NCBI RefSeq assembly: GCF_018304765.1
Contig: NZ_CP072642.1
Span: 1-64,000 of the forward strand
Origin: Chloracidobacterium sp. N
Lineage (GTDB): Bacteria > Acidobacteriota > Blastocatellia > Chloracidobacteriales > Chloracidobacteriaceae
DNA: 64,000 nucleotides
Direction: 5' to 3'
This document shows positions 19,666-30,210 of this stretch, in pieces; the first letter of the stretch is position 1; every line of letters begins with the position of its first letter. A program made the position numbers and the translations under genes. A model generated the notes under the pieces. It did no database searches. It was not told the origin of the DNA and worked only from the letters and a program-made list of their open reading frames with translations.

Positions 19666-20622
19666 ATGCGCCTGTGGGTTGCCAAACACAGCGAGGTGTC
19701 ACCACGTGAACAGTTGGTGACGCAGTTCGTCTTTGCCATTGCCAGCCAGGAACTCAAACCCGGCGAAAAGCTTCCCAGCACCCGCGAGTTGGCGCGCCGC
19801 CTGGGACTGCATCCCAACACCATCAGCGCTGTCTTTCAGGAACTGGCGCGCCGTGGCTGGGTCGAACAGCGGCACGGGAGCGGCGTGTATGTCCGTTCGC
19901 TGGTGGGGAACCTGGCCGGCGGCGGCGCGTCCGGCCTTGACCAACTGTTTCTCGCCTTTCTCGATCAGGCGCGCCGGTCCGGCCATTCACTGGCGGCAAT
20001 CCGGTCGCGCCTTGCCGCGTGGCTCGCCACCGCGCCGCCGGACCACATTCTCGTGCTCGAACCTGACCCGGAGCTGCGCCGGATTCTCATGCACGAGATT
20101 CAGCAGGTCGTGTCATGTCCGGTACGCGGCCGGGATTTCGAGAGTGGTCTGGTGCTGGAAGCCTGCCGGCAGGCCGTGCCGGTGGCGCTCTACACCTGGG
20201 CCGGCGAGTTGGCGAACCGACTCCCGCCCGGCGTCGCCTGTCTCTGGCTGCGCACCCGGGCCGTGTGGCGGGAAGTCCCGCTCGACATTCTCCGCCGGCC
20301 GGAAAATCTGGTGACGGTGGCTTCCGGCTGGCCCGATTTTCTGCGTCTGGCGCGGACCATGTGCGCGGCGGCCGGAGGTGATCTGCTGGCCTGCCACTTC
20401 CAGGATACCCGTGAGTCCGGCTGGGAGACGCGCCTGGCCGGAAGCGCCCTGGTCATTGCCGACACCCTGACCGCGCAGCGGATACCACCCGCGCCCAACC
20501 TCCGCACCTGGACGGTTCTGGCCGACGAAACCCTTGAGGAGCTGCGGGTTTACACGGAGTGCTTCCCGGCGGACGGCGCGGTTGCCCGTCCCCCTTCGCC
20601 CACGTCGCCTTCAAACCCCTGA
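19666..20622 (+). CDS. GntR-family transcriptional regulator
   Basis: The N-terminal winged helix (about residues 8-80) has the GntR pattern: REQLVTQFVFAIASQELKPG, then KLPSTRELARRLGLHPNTIS and a VEQRHGSGVYV wing. The C-terminal part of about 220 residues is not the FadR, UTRA or aminotransferase type I recognise; it may be a specialised ligand domain. The start ATG 19666 fits the domain, and upstream codons are non-conserved. The 3' end runs 73 bp into the convergent glycosyltransferase gene, so the two transcripts overlap antisense. The target is unknown. Confidence 0.85.
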   Translation: MRLWVAKHSEVSPREQLVTQFVFAIASQELKPGEKLPSTRELARRLGLHPNTISAVFQELARRGWVEQRHGSGVYVRSLVGNLAGGGASGLDQLFLAFLDQARRSGHSLAAIRSRLAAWLATAPPDHILVLEPDPELRRILMHEIQQVVSCPVRGRDFESGLVLEACRQAVPVALYTWAGELANRLPPGVACLWLRTRAVWREVPLDILRRPENLVTVASGWPDFLRLARTMCAAAGGDLLACHFQDTRESGWETRLAGSALVIADTLTAQRIPPAPNLRTWTVLADETLEELRVYTECFPADGAVARPPSPTSPSNP

Positions 20623-21554
20623 CGCTCACGGACGACATACAGCGGACGGCGCTTGACTTCCTCGTAGATTTTCCCGACGTACTCGCCGACGAGCCCCAGG
20701 CTGATCAACTGGACGCCGCCGATGAGCAGCACGGTGACGAGCGTCGAGGTCCAGCCGGGGACCGTCCAGCGCAGGACAAAGAACACATACAGGGCATAGA
20801 CAATGTAGAGCGCCGCGAAGGCGGCCATGCCAAAGCCCAGCAGCGTCGCCATCCGCAGCGGCCAGACGGAAAAGGAAACCAGCCCGTGAACGGCAAAGCG
20901 CAGCATGCGGGTCAGGGAATACTTGCTTTCGCCGGCGAAACGGGCCGGTGCGTCAAACGGAACGGCTGCCGTGCGAAATCCCAACCAGCTTACGAGACCA
21001 CGGTTGAAGCGGTGGGTTTCACGCATGGCGCAGAAGCTGTTCACGGCCAGGCGGCTCATCAGCCGGAAGTCGGCTGCACCGGGGATGATCGGCGTTCCCG
21101 ATCCCCAGTTGAGCAGCCGGTAAAACAGCCGGCTCGTGAGCCGCTTGCCGAAGCTGGCGTCGGCGGTTTCGCGGCGGACGGTGTACACGATGTCAGCCCC
21201 CTGTTCCCACGCCCGGACGAGTTCCGGGATGAGTTCCGGCGGATGCTGCAGGTCGCTGTCGAGCGTGATGACGGCCGCCCCCCGGGCGGCATCCAGTCCG
21301 GCCAACAGGGCTGCCTGGTGCCCGAAGTTGCGGGAAAAGGTCAGCGTCCTGACCCGCGCATCACGGGCGCGCAGACGGGCCAGCACCTGTGGCGTGGCAT
21401 CGGTTGAGCCATCGTCCACGTAGATGATTTCCACATCATAGGGAAGTGATGCCACAGCCGTTGTGAGTGCTGTGTGAAAGGCTTCCAGCCCCTCGGCTTC
21501 GTTGAAGCAGGGCGCGACGATGGAAAGCAGGCGGTCGGGCGTCTGGTAGTTCAT
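20550..21554 (-). CDS. Membrane-anchored family 2 glycosyltransferase (GtrB/DPM1-like)
   Basis: A GT-A fold transferase, 334 residues. The N-terminal catalytic part has SIVAPCFNEAEGLEAF, YVDDGSTDAT and TLDSDLQHPPELIPEL (the DXD-like metal site), followed by an RRETADASFGKRLTSRLFY stretch. Two C-terminal transmembrane helices (about 228-255 and 265-295) match enzymes that load a sugar onto polyprenyl phosphate. ATG 21554 overlaps the stop of the upstream TPR membrane-protein gene in an ATGA arrangement, so translation is probably coupled. A role in glycosylation with that partner is an inference. Confidence 0.9.
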   Translation of the reverse strand: MNYQTPDRLLSIVAPCFNEAEGLEAFHTALTTAVASLPYDVEIIYVDDGSTDATPQVLARLRARDARVRTLTFSRNFGHQAALLAGLDAARGAAVITLDSDLQHPPELIPELVRAWEQGADIVYTVRRETADASFGKRLTSRLFYRLLNWGSGTPIIPGAADFRLMSRLAVNSFCAMRETHRFNRGLVSWLGFRTAAVPFDAPARFAGESKYSLTRMLRFAVHGLVSFSVWPLRMATLLGFGMAAFAALYIVYALYVFFVLRWTVPGWTSTLVTVLLIGGVQLISLGLVGEYVGKIYEEVKRRPLYVVRERQGFEGDVGEGGRATAPSAGKHSV

Positions 21555-23368
21555 GGGCAGTCCTGGGTGAGTTCGGCCTGCCGTTGGGCGATGTCCGCCC
21601 GGTCGGGAGCCCGTTGCCGGGCCGCGGCATAGGCGGCCGCCGCTTCCGGGCAAAGGCGCAGGGCGCGCCGCGCCTCCGCCAGAATGAACCAGAGTTGGGC
21701 GTCATCCGGCGCCAGCGTGGCCGCGCGCTCCAGATAGGGCCGCGCTTCACGCGGGCGGCCGGTCGCCAGCAGCGCGTAACCGTAGTCGTAACAGGCAAGG
21801 CTCTGGTCGAGGGTGGTTTCGTCGCCTTTCAGCCATGGTTCAAGCGTCGTGATGGCGCGTTCAAACTGTCCGGCCTGGCAGTAGGCATTGCCCAGGGCGC
21901 GCGCCAGCCGGCCTTCGTGCGGGGCCAGGGCGTAGGCGCGTTCCAGGCAGGCAATGCCGTCGTTCAGGCGTCCCCGGGCCCGCAGGGCATCCGACAGATT
22001 GCCCAGGGCAAAGACGTTATCCGGGTGAAAGTGAAGAATCCGGCGGTAGAGCACGAGGTCGTTCTGCCAATAGGGGACGTACTGCGCCGTCAGCCAACCG
22101 TACCCTATCAGCACACCGGACATGGGCAGGAGGCTTGCCAGGGCCCTGGCTTGCGGGCTGGTGAGGCGCTCCAGCCACACCATGAAGCACCAACCGAGCA
22201 GCAGGGCAAACCCCAGTGTCGGGAGAAAAAGATAGCGGTCGTGGAGAAATTCCTGGGGGCGAAAGTGGCGCAGGTTGAGCGTCGGCAACAGGGGCAGCCC
22301 AATCCAGACCAGCAGCGTCAGCGCCAGCGGAGAGCGGCGCAGCGCCCACGCCGCGCCGATGCCCACCCCCAGCAAACCCGCCAGCGGCAACCAGAACAGA
22401 GGGTCGGTCGGGCTGGTCACGTACGCGAGTTCGTACTCAAGCCGCAAGCCGACGGGCCACACGAGCAACTGCACGTACGTCCACAGCACGAGCGGAGCCG
22501 TCATGGCCACCGTCAGCCACGGGAGGTAGGGCGTCCCTTCAAACACCCCCGGCAGCGCCAGCCGGCGGGCCAGGAAGTATCCGGCAAGGGCGAAGGTCTG
22601 CGGCCAGAGGGCATGCAGCGCCGCACTGAAGCGCATCCGCCAGTTTCCGGTCCGCCGGGCCAGATGCAGCAGGAAGACCATCGGCCACCAGAACACGGCA
22701 AACTCTTTGGTGAGCAGGGCGGCGGCCAGCGCGCCGGCCGCCAGCCAGTTGCGCCCGCTGGTCAGTCCCCAAGGCCAGCCCCGGTGCCACGTGGCCGGAA
22801 GTGATGGGTCTTCGGCGCGGCCAAACCCATGGTGGGGATGCCAGCCCGCGGCCTGAAGGTGAAGGCCGAGTGCCAGCGTGAAAAACACCATCAGCATGGC
22901 GTCGGGAAAGGAAGCAATCCAGGCCACGGATTCGACGTGCGTCGGGTGCAGGGCAAAGATGGCGGTCGCCAGGACACGTCCGGGCCCGTTGCCCAGCAGG
23001 AATCCGGCGGCCCACCACACTCCGCCGATGGCGGCCAGATACAGCAGCAGGGAAGTCGTATGCCAGCCCCGTGGGTCCTCGCCGAAAAGCGCGTAGTTGG
23101 CCGTCATCCAGACCAGGTACAGCGGCCGGTACGAGTTCGTGAGCGCATAGCCGGGCTGCCCGCTCCAGACGTGGTCGGTGAAGGCGCGGCCAATGTAGGC
23201 CCACGAGCGGATGTGGAGGTTTTCCTCGATTTGCAGGTGGTCGTCAAAAACCCGTTCGTAGTTGACCGTCGGGGCATACAGCAGGGTGACGGACAGCAGT
23301 ATCCCCAGCAGCCACCCGAGCTGATGGCTGGTCATGGATGCCGGAAGCCACGATTCGCGCCGCTGCAT
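21551..23368 (-). CDS. Multi-pass membrane protein with C-terminal TPR repeats (TMTC/PMT-like)
   Basis: A 605-residue protein with about ten hydrophobic segments, followed by TPR repeats from about residue 455 (VFALGNLSDALRARGRLND, RLARALGNAYCQAGQFERA and further units). The layout, with an early acidic loop (YERVFDDHLQIEEN) and the HPTHVESVAWI stretch, is that of the eukaryotic TMTC O-mannosyltransferases and their bacterial relatives. The coupled polyprenyl-sugar synthase gene downstream supports a role in protein or lipid glycosylation. ATG 23368 is used; ATG 23335 is an alternative just before the first helix. Confidence 0.82.
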   Translation of the reverse strand: MQRRESWLPASMTSHQLGWLLGILLSVTLLYAPTVNYERVFDDHLQIEENLHIRSWAYIGRAFTDHVWSGQPGYALTNSYRPLYLVWMTANYALFGEDPRGWHTTSLLLYLAAIGGVWWAAGFLLGNGPGRVLATAIFALHPTHVESVAWIASFPDAMLMVFFTLALGLHLQAAGWHPHHGFGRAEDPSLPATWHRGWPWGLTSGRNWLAAGALAAALLTKEFAVFWWPMVFLLHLARRTGNWRMRFSAALHALWPQTFALAGYFLARRLALPGVFEGTPYLPWLTVAMTAPLVLWTYVQLLVWPVGLRLEYELAYVTSPTDPLFWLPLAGLLGVGIGAAWALRRSPLALTLLVWIGLPLLPTLNLRHFRPQEFLHDRYLFLPTLGFALLLGWCFMVWLERLTSPQARALASLLPMSGVLIGYGWLTAQYVPYWQNDLVLYRRILHFHPDNVFALGNLSDALRARGRLNDGIACLERAYALAPHEGRLARALGNAYCQAGQFERAITTLEPWLKGDETTLDQSLACYDYGYALLATGRPREARPYLERAATLAPDDAQLWFILAEARRALRLCPEAAAAYAAARQRAPDRADIAQRQAELTQDCP

Positions 23369-23413
23369 GGAGCTGTTCCCGGAGAGTGCGCCTGCCGGTT
23401 CGGCCGGGGTGGA

Positions 23414-23443
23414 TTGCGTCGTGTGCGTTGGCGCGACTATACT
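23414..23443 (+). promoter_or_regulatory. Candidate promoter for tig
   Basis: TTGCGT at 23414-23419 and TATACT at 23438-23443 are 18 bp apart, in the 166-bp divergent gap between the TPR membrane-protein gene and tig, about 90 bp before the tig start. It may drive the long plus-strand tig-clpP-clpX-lon run. No other strong promoter-like pair is seen in the gap. Confidence 0.45.
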
Positions 23444-23534
23444 ACGCGCTTACCTACCCGTCGCCTGTGGCCAGAGACCTTACCGTAAACGTCACCGGCG
23501 CGGCACCTGCCTGCATCGTATCTGAGGACATCGC

Positions 23535-24938
23535 TTGAAATTCGAAGTCAATCACCTGTCATCGGTCAGAAAGGAACTCACCATCGAGCTTCCGGCCGAG
23601 CGTGTCACGCGCAGCTTTAATCGCTTCTCCAACGAGTTTGCCCGCCAGGCGCGCATTCCGGGTTTTCGTCCGGGCAAGGCCCCGGTGTCGCTGGTACGTC
23701 AGCGTTTTCAGGCCGACATCCACGAGCGCGTGCTGGCCCAGCTTGGCTCGGAGGCCATCCAGGAAGCCATCCGCGCCTCACAGTTGCAGGTGCTTGGCGA
23801 GCCGACCATCCAGGACATCCGCCTTACCGATCAGTTGCCCTTCGTGCTCAAGATTGCCGTGGACGTGTTCCCGGAGTTCACGGTTGGCCCGCTGGAGGGG
23901 CTGGAAGGCACGAAGCAGGTCGTCCCGGTGACGGAAGCCGATGTGGAGCGTGTGCTGGAGCAGCTTCGGGACTCCCTGGCGACGGTCACGCCGGTGGAGG
24001 ATGGGCGTCCCTCCCAGCCGGGCGATCTGGTGACGGTGGCGCTCGCGGGGTACATCCTTGAAGACGGGGCTTCGTCTCCGCCGGAAGGCCGCGCGCCGGA
24101 CATCACGCTGCGGCGCGAAACGCTGGAAGTCGGCGGCAAGACCACCCGGCGGGAGTTTGACGAGGCGCTGCGCGGAAAGACGGTTGGGGAACAGGTCGTC
24201 GTGGAGATTCAGTATCCGCCGGCCGCCCCGGGAAGTACGGCCGAAGCGGCTCCGGCGGCGGAGGGCGTTGGGGACCTCGCCGGCAGGCGCGTCCAGTTTC
24301 ACCTCACGGTCGAAAGGCTGGTTCAGAAAACACGGCCTCCGCTGGACGATGCGCTGGCCCGGCAGGTCGCCGGGATGGACCTGGCCGCGCTGCGGACGCG
24401 GATTCAGTCCGATCTGGAAGCCGACGTGGAGCGACGCGCCCTGGATGCCCTGGACACCCAGTTGCTCGATCAGCTTGTGGCGCGGACGGGGGTGGAAGCC
24501 CCGGAATCCCTCGTGACACAGCAGGTCAACCGGCGGCTGGGCGAGTTCGTCGAACGCCTCCAGCAGCAGGGCATTGACCCCCGCAAGGTCAACTACGATT
24601 TCCAGAAAATGGGCGAAGCCCTGCGTCCCGGTGCGGAAACCGAGGTCAAACGGGCAATCGTTCTGGAGCAGGTGGCCCGCGAAGCCGACGTGCAGGTGAC
24701 GGAAGCCGAGGTGGCTGAGTATCTGTCTGAGATGGCGGCGCAGATGGGCGTGGCGCCGGAAGCCCTGCGCGCCCGCTTGACAAGGGAAGACCAGCTCGAT
24801 AATGTCCGGGCTACGCTGCGAAACCGAAAAGCTTTGGTCATCGTGCGCAGTGCTGCGCGGGTCGAGACGCAGACCGTTTTGCCAGCCGATGCCCCAGCGC
24901 CGGAAGAAACGGTTTCATTCCTGTCCGAAAACCAATAG
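23535..24938 (+). CDS. tig: Trigger factor
   Basis: A ribosome-bound chaperone with peptidyl-prolyl isomerase activity. The N-terminal domain has the ribosome-docking motif in [18 protein letters not shown] (about 45-60). The central FKBP-like domain (about 150-260) carries an insert with Ala/Glu-rich sequence. The C-terminal helical arms follow. Length is 467 residues against about 430-450 for the family. Translation probably starts at TTG 23535 behind GAGGA at 23524; no ATG fits. It heads the tig-clpP-clpX order seen in many bacteria. Confidence 0.94.
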   Translation: MKFEVNHLSSVRKELTIELPAERVTRSFNRFSNEFARQARIPGFRPGKAPVSLVRQRFQADIHERVLAQLGSEAIQEAIRASQLQVLGEPTIQDIRLTDQLPFVLKIAVDVFPEFTVGPLEGLEGTKQVVPVTEADVERVLEQLRDSLATVTPVEDGRPSQPGDLVTVALAGYILEDGASSPPEGRAPDITLRRETLEVGGKTTRREFDEALRGKTVGEQVVVEIQYPPAAPGSTAEAAPAAEGVGDLAGRRVQFHLTVERLVQKTRPPLDDALARQVAGMDLAALRTRIQSDLEADVERRALDALDTQLLDQLVARTGVEAPESLVTQQVNRRLGEFVERLQQQGIDPRKVNYDFQKMGEALRPGAETEVKRAIVLEQVAREADVQVTEAEVAEYLSEMAAQMGVAPEALRARLTREDQLDNVRATLRNRKALVIVRSAARVETQTVLPADAPAPEETVSFLSENQ

Positions 24939-25036
24939 AACCAAGACCAGGCATCTGCGCCCACGTGCAGGTAGCGCGTGGCGCACATCCCAACGGCCCT
25001 CAAGGCCAACAGCCCTCAAGGTACGGTTGCACTGCC

Positions 25037-25636
25037 ATGATTCATCCGACAGCGGCCCTTGTTCCCATGGTCATCGAGCAGACCAGTCGCGGCGAACGCG
25101 CTTACGACATCTACTCGCGCCTGCTCAAAGACAACATCATTTTCATCGGCACGCCCATTGACGACACCATTGCCAGCCTCGTCGTGGCGCAGCTCCTGTT
25201 TCTGGAATCTGAAGACCCCGAACGGGACATCTCGATTTACATCAACAGCCCCGGTGGTTCCGTCACGGCCGGGATGGCCATCTACGATACGATGCAGTTC
25301 GTCAAGCCCGACATTGTGACCTTCTGCATCGGGCAGTGTGCCTCGATGGGGGCGCTGCTGCTGGCTGCCGGGACAAAGGGCAAACGGTACGCCCTTCCCC
25401 ACTCGCGCATTCTGATTCACCAGCCCTCCGGCGGTGCCCAGGGGCAGGCGACAGACATCCTTATCCAGGCTGAAGAAATCAAACGTATCCGTGAGCTGAC
25501 TTCCAACATCCTGGCCAAGCACACCGGCAAACCCTTTGAGGTCATCGAGGCCGATGTCGAACGCGACCGCATCATGTCGGCGACACAGGCTATGGAATAC
25601 GGTATCGTGGATCAGGTACTGACATCTCGCACCTGA
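25037..25636 (+). CDS. clpP: ATP-dependent Clp protease proteolytic subunit
   Basis: A serine protease that forms a double heptameric ring and works with ClpX. The protein is 199 residues from ATG 25037. The catalytic triad is S103 ([11 protein letters not shown]), H128 ([10 protein letters not shown]) and D177 ([10 protein letters not shown]), with spacing identical to E. coli ClpP. Residues [20 protein letters not shown] form the substrate groove. The frame is open to 24965, but the chosen ATG matches the usual N-terminus. clpX follows after a structured intergenic segment. Confidence 0.97.
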   Translation: MIHPTAALVPMVIEQTSRGERAYDIYSRLLKDNIIFIGTPIDDTIASLVVAQLLFLESEDPERDISIYINSPGGSVTAGMAIYDTMQFVKPDIVTFCIGQCASMGALLLAAGTKGKRYALPHSRILIHQPSGGAQGQATDILIQAEEIKRIRELTSNILAKHTGKPFEVIEADVERDRIMSATQAMEYGIVDQVLTSRT

Positions 25637-25687
25637 GTAGCCGGGTTTGCTGAAAACCGCTTGCTGACCGCAAGCCAACCCGCTACT
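25636..25687 (+). other. Nested stem-loop between clpP and clpX
   Basis: The outer arms AGTAGCCGGGTT (25636-25647) and AACCCGCTACT (25677-25687) pair over 11 bp with one bulged C. Inside them GCTTGC (25659-25664) and GCAAGC (25670-25675) form a 6-bp hairpin with a 5-nt loop. There is no T-tract, so this is not a classic intrinsic terminator. It may be an RNA processing or stability element, or a partial attenuator that sets the ClpP:ClpX ratio. It ends 20 bp before the clpX start. Confidence 0.6.
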
Positions 25688-25707
25688 GATGCGCCGTGGA
25701 GCCACCC

Positions 25708-26943
25708 GTGAGAGGACGAGACGACATGCTACGCTGCTCTTTCTGTGGGAAGAGCCAAAACGAGGTCAAAAAACTCATTGCCGGCCCGACCGTCTATATC
25801 TGCAATGAGTGTATTGACATCTGTAATGAAATCATCAACGACGATGCGCGCCAGGAAGCGGTTACGCAGCGTCCCTACCTGCCCCGCCCCATCGAGGTCA
25901 AGGCGTTCCTCGATGACTACGTGATCGGGCAGGATGAAACCAAGAAAAAGCTCGCCGTCGCCGTCTATCAGCACTACAAGCGGATCGACATGCTGCGCAA
26001 CCGCACGGCCGGGGACGTGGAAATTTCCAAGAGCAACATCCTGCTCATCGGCCCGACGGGCACCGGCAAGACGCTTCTGGCGCAAACGCTGGCGCGCATC
26101 CTGAACGTTCCCTTTGCCATCGTGGATGCCACGACGCTGACCGAAGCCGGCTACGTCGGCGAGGACGTGGAAAACATCATCCTCAAGCTGCTCCAGGCGG
26201 CAAATGGTGACATTGAGCGGGCGCAGCAGGGCATCATCTACATTGACGAAATTGACAAGATATGCCGCAAGGACGACAACCCCTCGATTACCCGGGATGT
26301 CTCCGGCGAGGGGGTCCAGCAGGCGCTGCTCAAGATTCTGGAAGGAACGATTGCCAGCGTGCCGCCGCAGGGCGGACGCAAGCACCCGCACCAAGAATTC
26401 TACCCGGTGGACACCACCAACATGCTGTTCATCTGCGGTGGGGCCTTCTGCGGACTCGAACGCATCATCGAGCGGCGCGTCGGGAAGAAAGCCCTCGGTT
26501 TCAATGCCCAGATTGACCGGCGTCCGGCCTCGAAAACGGAAGGCACCTACAGTCAGGTACAGCCGGAAGACCTCATCAAGTATGGCCTCATCCCGGAGTT
26601 TGTCGGACGCCTGCCCGTCATCGGCACGCTCCACGAACTCGATGAAGAAGCCCTCATTGACATTCTGACCAAGCCCAAGAACGCCATCATCAAGCAGTAC
26701 CAGCGGCAATTCGAGTGGGACAACGTCCGGTTGCGGTTTACGGATGAAGCCCTGCGCGCCATTGCCCGCATGGCACATCAGCGCAAGGTGGGCGCACGCG
26801 GGTTGCGGATGATTCTGGAAGAGTTGATGCTGGATGCGATGTACTTCCTGCCAAGCCAGAAGCGCATCCGTGAGTTTACCGTGACCCGTGAAATGGTCGA
26901 AGACCGGCGCGTTCACCTGCCGCTCCCGGAAAAGGCGGCGTGA
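25708..26943 (+). CDS. clpX: ATP-dependent Clp protease ATP-binding subunit ClpX
   Basis: An AAA+ unfoldase that feeds ClpP. The N-terminal zinc-binding domain has C10, C13, C32 and C35 ([10 protein letters not shown] and VYICNECI). Walker A is GPTGTGKT at about residue 115 and Walker B is [11 protein letters not shown]. The IGF-type ClpP-docking loop region and sensor motifs ([25 protein letters not shown]) follow. I choose GTG 25708, which has GGAG at 25698-25701 and gives an N-terminus of normal length before the zinc domain. GTG 25696 and ATG 25726 are the alternatives. Length is 411 residues. Confidence 0.96.
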   Translation: MRGRDDMLRCSFCGKSQNEVKKLIAGPTVYICNECIDICNEIINDDARQEAVTQRPYLPRPIEVKAFLDDYVIGQDETKKKLAVAVYQHYKRIDMLRNRTAGDVEISKSNILLIGPTGTGKTLLAQTLARILNVPFAIVDATTLTEAGYVGEDVENIILKLLQAANGDIERAQQGIIYIDEIDKICRKDDNPSITRDVSGEGVQQALLKILEGTIASVPPQGGRKHPHQEFYPVDTTNMLFICGGAFCGLERIIERRVGKKALGFNAQIDRRPASKTEGTYSQVQPEDLIKYGLIPEFVGRLPVIGTLHELDEEALIDILTKPKNAIIKQYQRQFEWDNVRLRFTDEALRAIARMAHQRKVGARGLRMILEELMLDAMYFLPSQKRIREFTVTREMVEDRRVHLPLPEKAA

Positions 26944-27031
26944 GCGTTGGCAGACGGCTTGCCATTTCAGGGATCCCCCGCTGCCACAGCGGCTGGCCTG
27001 CCTCCTGTGTGAGTAACCTGTAGAGCTTTAC

Positions 27032-29494
27032 ATGGACGAGTTCCACGACAGTCTGCCCGACAATGTGGCGCGTTTTCCGACGGTGCCGGTTCGTGATGTA
27101 GTGGTCTTTCCCCACACGACCATCCGCTTCAAGATTGGGCGCAAGCCGTCGGTTCTGGCGCTGAATGCCGCCCTCCAGCGCGACCGCCTGATCTTTCTCG
27201 TCACGCAGCACGACCCGACGCTCGAAGAGCCCATGCCGGAGCAGGTGCACCGGGTTGGCACGGTGGCGCGCATCACGCACCACCTGCAACTGGCGGATGG
27301 CAACATCAAGGTCCAGTTTGAAGGTCTTGAGCGCGGGCAGGCGATTCGCTTTGGGGAAGTTCAGGGCTGCTGGATGTCCATGGTCAAACGCTTCCCGACC
27401 GACCGGGAACAGAGTCCCCGGATTGCCGCCCTGGTCGGCAAGCTCACGGGTCTCATTGACCAGTATGTGCGGCAAAGTCCGGACAACCCGGAAAACCTGC
27501 ATGCCGACCTCCGCATCGAGGACCCGGCCCGGCTGGCCGACAGCGTGGCGAGCCACCTGAAAATTTCGGTCGAGGAAAAGCAGAAGCTGCTCGAAACCGT
27601 CTCCCTGTCCGACCGCCTGCTGCGCCTCGTGGATATTTTCGACATCGAGCTGGAAAAGCTTCAGATGGACCGCGTCATCCAGGGGCGCGTCAAAAAGCAG
27701 ATGGAGCGGTCACACCGGGAGTTTTACCTCAGCGAAAAAATCAAGGCCATCCACAAGGAGCTGGGGCGCAAGGACGAACGTTCGGAGTTTGAAGAACTTA
27801 AGCGGCGCGTCGAAGCCGCCAACCTGCCGGCGGACGCCCATGAAAAAGCCATGAGCGAGTTGCGCCGCCTCGAACAGATGCCGCTGATGTCGGCCGAAGC
27901 TGCCGTGTCGCGCAACTATGTGGAATGGCTCATCAGCGTGCCCTGGCACGAGCGTTCCGAAGAAAACCGCGACTTGCAGGCGGCACAGCAGATTCTGGAT
28001 GCTGACCACTACGGGCTGGAGAAAATCAAGGACCGCATCCTGGAGTTCCTTGCCGTGCGCCAGCTCGTCAATCGTCCTCCCGGTTCCATTCTCTGCTTCG
28101 TTGGCCCGCCGGGCGTCGGCAAGACGAGTCTGGGCAAATCCATTGCCCGGGCTACGGGACGCAAGTTCGTGCGGTTGAGTCTGGGCGGCGTGCGGGATGA
28201 GGCCGAGATTCGCGGCCACCGGCGCACCTACATCGGCTCGCTGCCCGGCCAGATCATCCAGATGATGAAAAAGGCCGGAACGGTCAACCCGCTGATGCTG
28301 CTTGACGAAGTGGACAAACTCACCGCCGACCACTACCGGGGCGACCCGGCAGCGGCATTGCTGGAAGTGCTCGACCCGGAGCAGAACGATACCTTCCGCG
28401 ACCACTATCTGGACGTGGAGTACGACCTGTCGCAGGTGATGTTCATTGCCACGGCCAACGTCCTGCACACGATTCCACCGGCACTCCGCGACCGCCTGGA
28501 AATCATCCGTCTGTCGGGCTACACCGAGCGGGAAAAGCTCGAAATTGCGCGGCGGCACCTGATTCCAAAACAGCGCGAAAAGCACGGCCTGCAGGAAGCC
28601 CAGATTGATTTTGCCGAAGATGCGCTGGTGTCCATCATTCAGAACTACACGCGGGAAGCCGGCATGCGGAACATGGAGCGGGACGTGGCCGCCATCTGCC
28701 GTAAGGTGGCGCGGAAGCTTCTGCTGACCCCCGAAGGTGAGCGCGCGGACTACCGGGCCACCATCCGGGCGGCCGACCTGCCGGAGTACCTCGGCCCCAT
28801 ACGCTATCAGCCCGCCCGCCTGAAGGAGCGCAGCGAAGTCGGCATGGCCACGGGGCTGGCCTGGACGGAAGTCGGTGGCGAAGTGCTCTTCGTGGAAACC
28901 ACCCTGCTGCCGGGGCGCGGCCAGATCATCCTCACCGGCAAGCTTGGGGATGTGATGCAGGAATCAGCGCGGGCGGCGATGACGTACGTGCGGGCGCGCG
29001 CGACGGAACTGGGCATTGCACCGGATTTTTACCGCCGGCAGGATATTCACATCCACGTACCGGAAGGCGCCATTCCCAAGGACGGTCCCTCGGCCGGCAT
29101 CACCATGGCGACGGCGCTGGTGTCGGCGCTCACGGGGATTCCGGTCCGGCAGGACGTGGCCATGACTGGCGAGATCACCCTGCGGGGCAAGGTTCTGCCG
29201 ATTGGCGGATTCAAGGAAAAGTTGCTGGCGGCACTGCGCCTTGGCGTCCGTACGGTGCTCGTGCCCAAGGACAACGAAAAAGACATGGCTGAAATCCCGG
29301 ATGAAGTTCGGGAAGCCCTTGACATCCACTTCGTGGAACAGATGGAACAGGTGCTGCCGTTGGCGCTGGTCGAGTTGCCGGGCGCCCGTCTGGTGGATGA
29401 CAAAAACCTGCCGGACAAGACCCTGGCGGATGAATTGCCACCCATCTGGAACACGGATGTCACGGACCACCTGTCATCGGTGCCTATCGAATGA
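27032..29494 (+). CDS. lon: ATP-dependent protease Lon
   Basis: A soluble Lon (LonA) protease of 820 residues. An N-terminal substrate domain begins [22 protein letters not shown]. The AAA+ module has Walker [14 protein letters not shown] and Walker [12 protein letters not shown]. The C-terminal protease domain has the Ser-Lys dyad S687 ([14 protein letters not shown]) and K728 ([15 protein letters not shown]). It degrades misfolded and regulatory proteins. An 88-bp gap with a small hairpin (26978-26992) separates it from clpX. Its stop overlaps the engB start by 4 bp. Confidence 0.97.
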   Translation: MDEFHDSLPDNVARFPTVPVRDVVVFPHTTIRFKIGRKPSVLALNAALQRDRLIFLVTQHDPTLEEPMPEQVHRVGTVARITHHLQLADGNIKVQFEGLERGQAIRFGEVQGCWMSMVKRFPTDREQSPRIAALVGKLTGLIDQYVRQSPDNPENLHADLRIEDPARLADSVASHLKISVEEKQKLLETVSLSDRLLRLVDIFDIELEKLQMDRVIQGRVKKQMERSHREFYLSEKIKAIHKELGRKDERSEFEELKRRVEAANLPADAHEKAMSELRRLEQMPLMSAEAAVSRNYVEWLISVPWHERSEENRDLQAAQQILDADHYGLEKIKDRILEFLAVRQLVNRPPGSILCFVGPPGVGKTSLGKSIARATGRKFVRLSLGGVRDEAEIRGHRRTYIGSLPGQIIQMMKKAGTVNPLMLLDEVDKLTADHYRGDPAAALLEVLDPEQNDTFRDHYLDVEYDLSQVMFIATANVLHTIPPALRDRLEIIRLSGYTEREKLEIARRHLIPKQREKHGLQEAQIDFAEDALVSIIQNYTREAGMRNMERDVAAICRKVARKLLLTPEGERADYRATIRAADLPEYLGPIRYQPARLKERSEVGMATGLAWTEVGGEVLFVETTLLPGRGQIILTGKLGDVMQESARAAMTYVRARATELGIAPDFYRRQDIHIHVPEGAIPKDGPSAGITMATALVSALTGIPVRQDVAMTGEITLRGKVLPIGGFKEKLLAALRLGVRTVLVPKDNEKDMAEIPDEVREALDIHFVEQMEQVLPLALVELPGARLVDDKNLPDKTLADELPPIWNTDVTDHLSSVPIE

Positions 29495-30114
29495 AGGTCG
29501 TTGCGGCGACGTTTTTGAAAAGCGCGACGGCGGCCGCGGAGTATCCACCTCCGACCTTACCTGAAGTCGCTTTCCTGGGGCGGTCGAACGTTGGCAAGTC
29601 AAGCCTCATCAACTCGCTGCTGGGGGTGCCGGGGCTGGCCCGAACCAGCCAGACGCCCGGCCGGACACAACTCATCAACTTCTTTGAAATCAACCGCGAA
29701 CTGCGCTTCGTGGATTTACCGGGGTATGGTTATGCGCGTGTGCCACAAGCCGTCCGTGAACGCTGGCGACCCATGATTGAGGGCTACCTGAACCACCGCT
29801 CCGCCTTGGCCTTGTGTGTGCTCATCGTGGATGCCCGCCTCGAACCCCAACCGCTGGACCTGACGATGTACGAGTGGCTGGTCGCGATGTCGCGTCGTTT
29901 CTGCGTCGTCGCCACCAAGGCCGACAAGCTTTCCCGATCCCAGTTGCTGTCCAGGTTATCGGCTTTGCGCACCGTTTATGGTCCGGGCGTTGTGCCCTAC
30001 TCCGCGTTGACCCACGCCGGTGCGGAGCAGGTCTGGGAGGTCATCCACGCCGCCATCGCTGCGTGGCAGCCCCGCCGCAACTCCCTGAAGCCTGAAACTG
30101 AAAGCGGAAACTGA
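29491..30114 (+). CDS. engB: Ribosome biogenesis GTPase EngB (YihA/YsxC)
   Basis: A small GTPase needed for assembly of the large ribosomal subunit. The protein has 207 residues. The G1 motif is [16 protein letters not shown]2 lies in [16 protein letters not shown]3 is [11 protein letters not shown] and G4 is [14 protein letters not shown] 29491 sits in an ATGA overlap with the lon stop, indicating coupled translation. The final residues are poor in conservation and are encoded partly by a short tandem repeat. Confidence 0.95.
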   Translation: MKVVAATFLKSATAAAEYPPPTLPEVAFLGRSNVGKSSLINSLLGVPGLARTSQTPGRTQLINFFEINRELRFVDLPGYGYARVPQAVRERWRPMIEGYLNHRSALALCVLIVDARLEPQPLDLTMYEWLVAMSRRFCVVATKADKLSRSQLLSRLSALRTVYGPGVVPYSALTHAGAEQVWEVIHAAIAAWQPRRNSLKPETESGN

Positions 30115-30118
30115 AAGC
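30094..30118 (+). repeat. Short tandem repeat at the end of engB
   Basis: GAAACTGAAAGC occurs at 30094-30105 and 30107-30118, a 13-bp period, covering the last engB codons and the first bases after the stop. It probably arose by slippage and has added or altered the C-terminal residues of EngB. No role is suggested. Confidence 0.8.
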
Positions 30119-30165
30119 TGAACCCGTCTGAACGCAGCCAATCGCCGAAGCCCATATCCCAAAAA

Positions 30166-30185
30166 CCGATACGGCCGCGTATCGG
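30166..30185 (+). promoter_or_regulatory. Perfect hairpin in the rho leader
   Basis: CCGATACG and CGTATCGG form an 8-bp perfect stem with a 4-nt GCCG loop, 25 bp before the rho start. There is no following T-run. Rho genes in several bacteria are autoregulated in their leaders, so this may take part in attenuation or mRNA stability; that link is an inference from position. Confidence 0.5.
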
Positions 30186-30210
30186 ATGCCTTGAATCCAT
30201 ATTCACCGTC

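Noticed and set aside
25729-26916. A 395-residue minus-strand open frame
   Set aside because: Antisense shadow of clpX.
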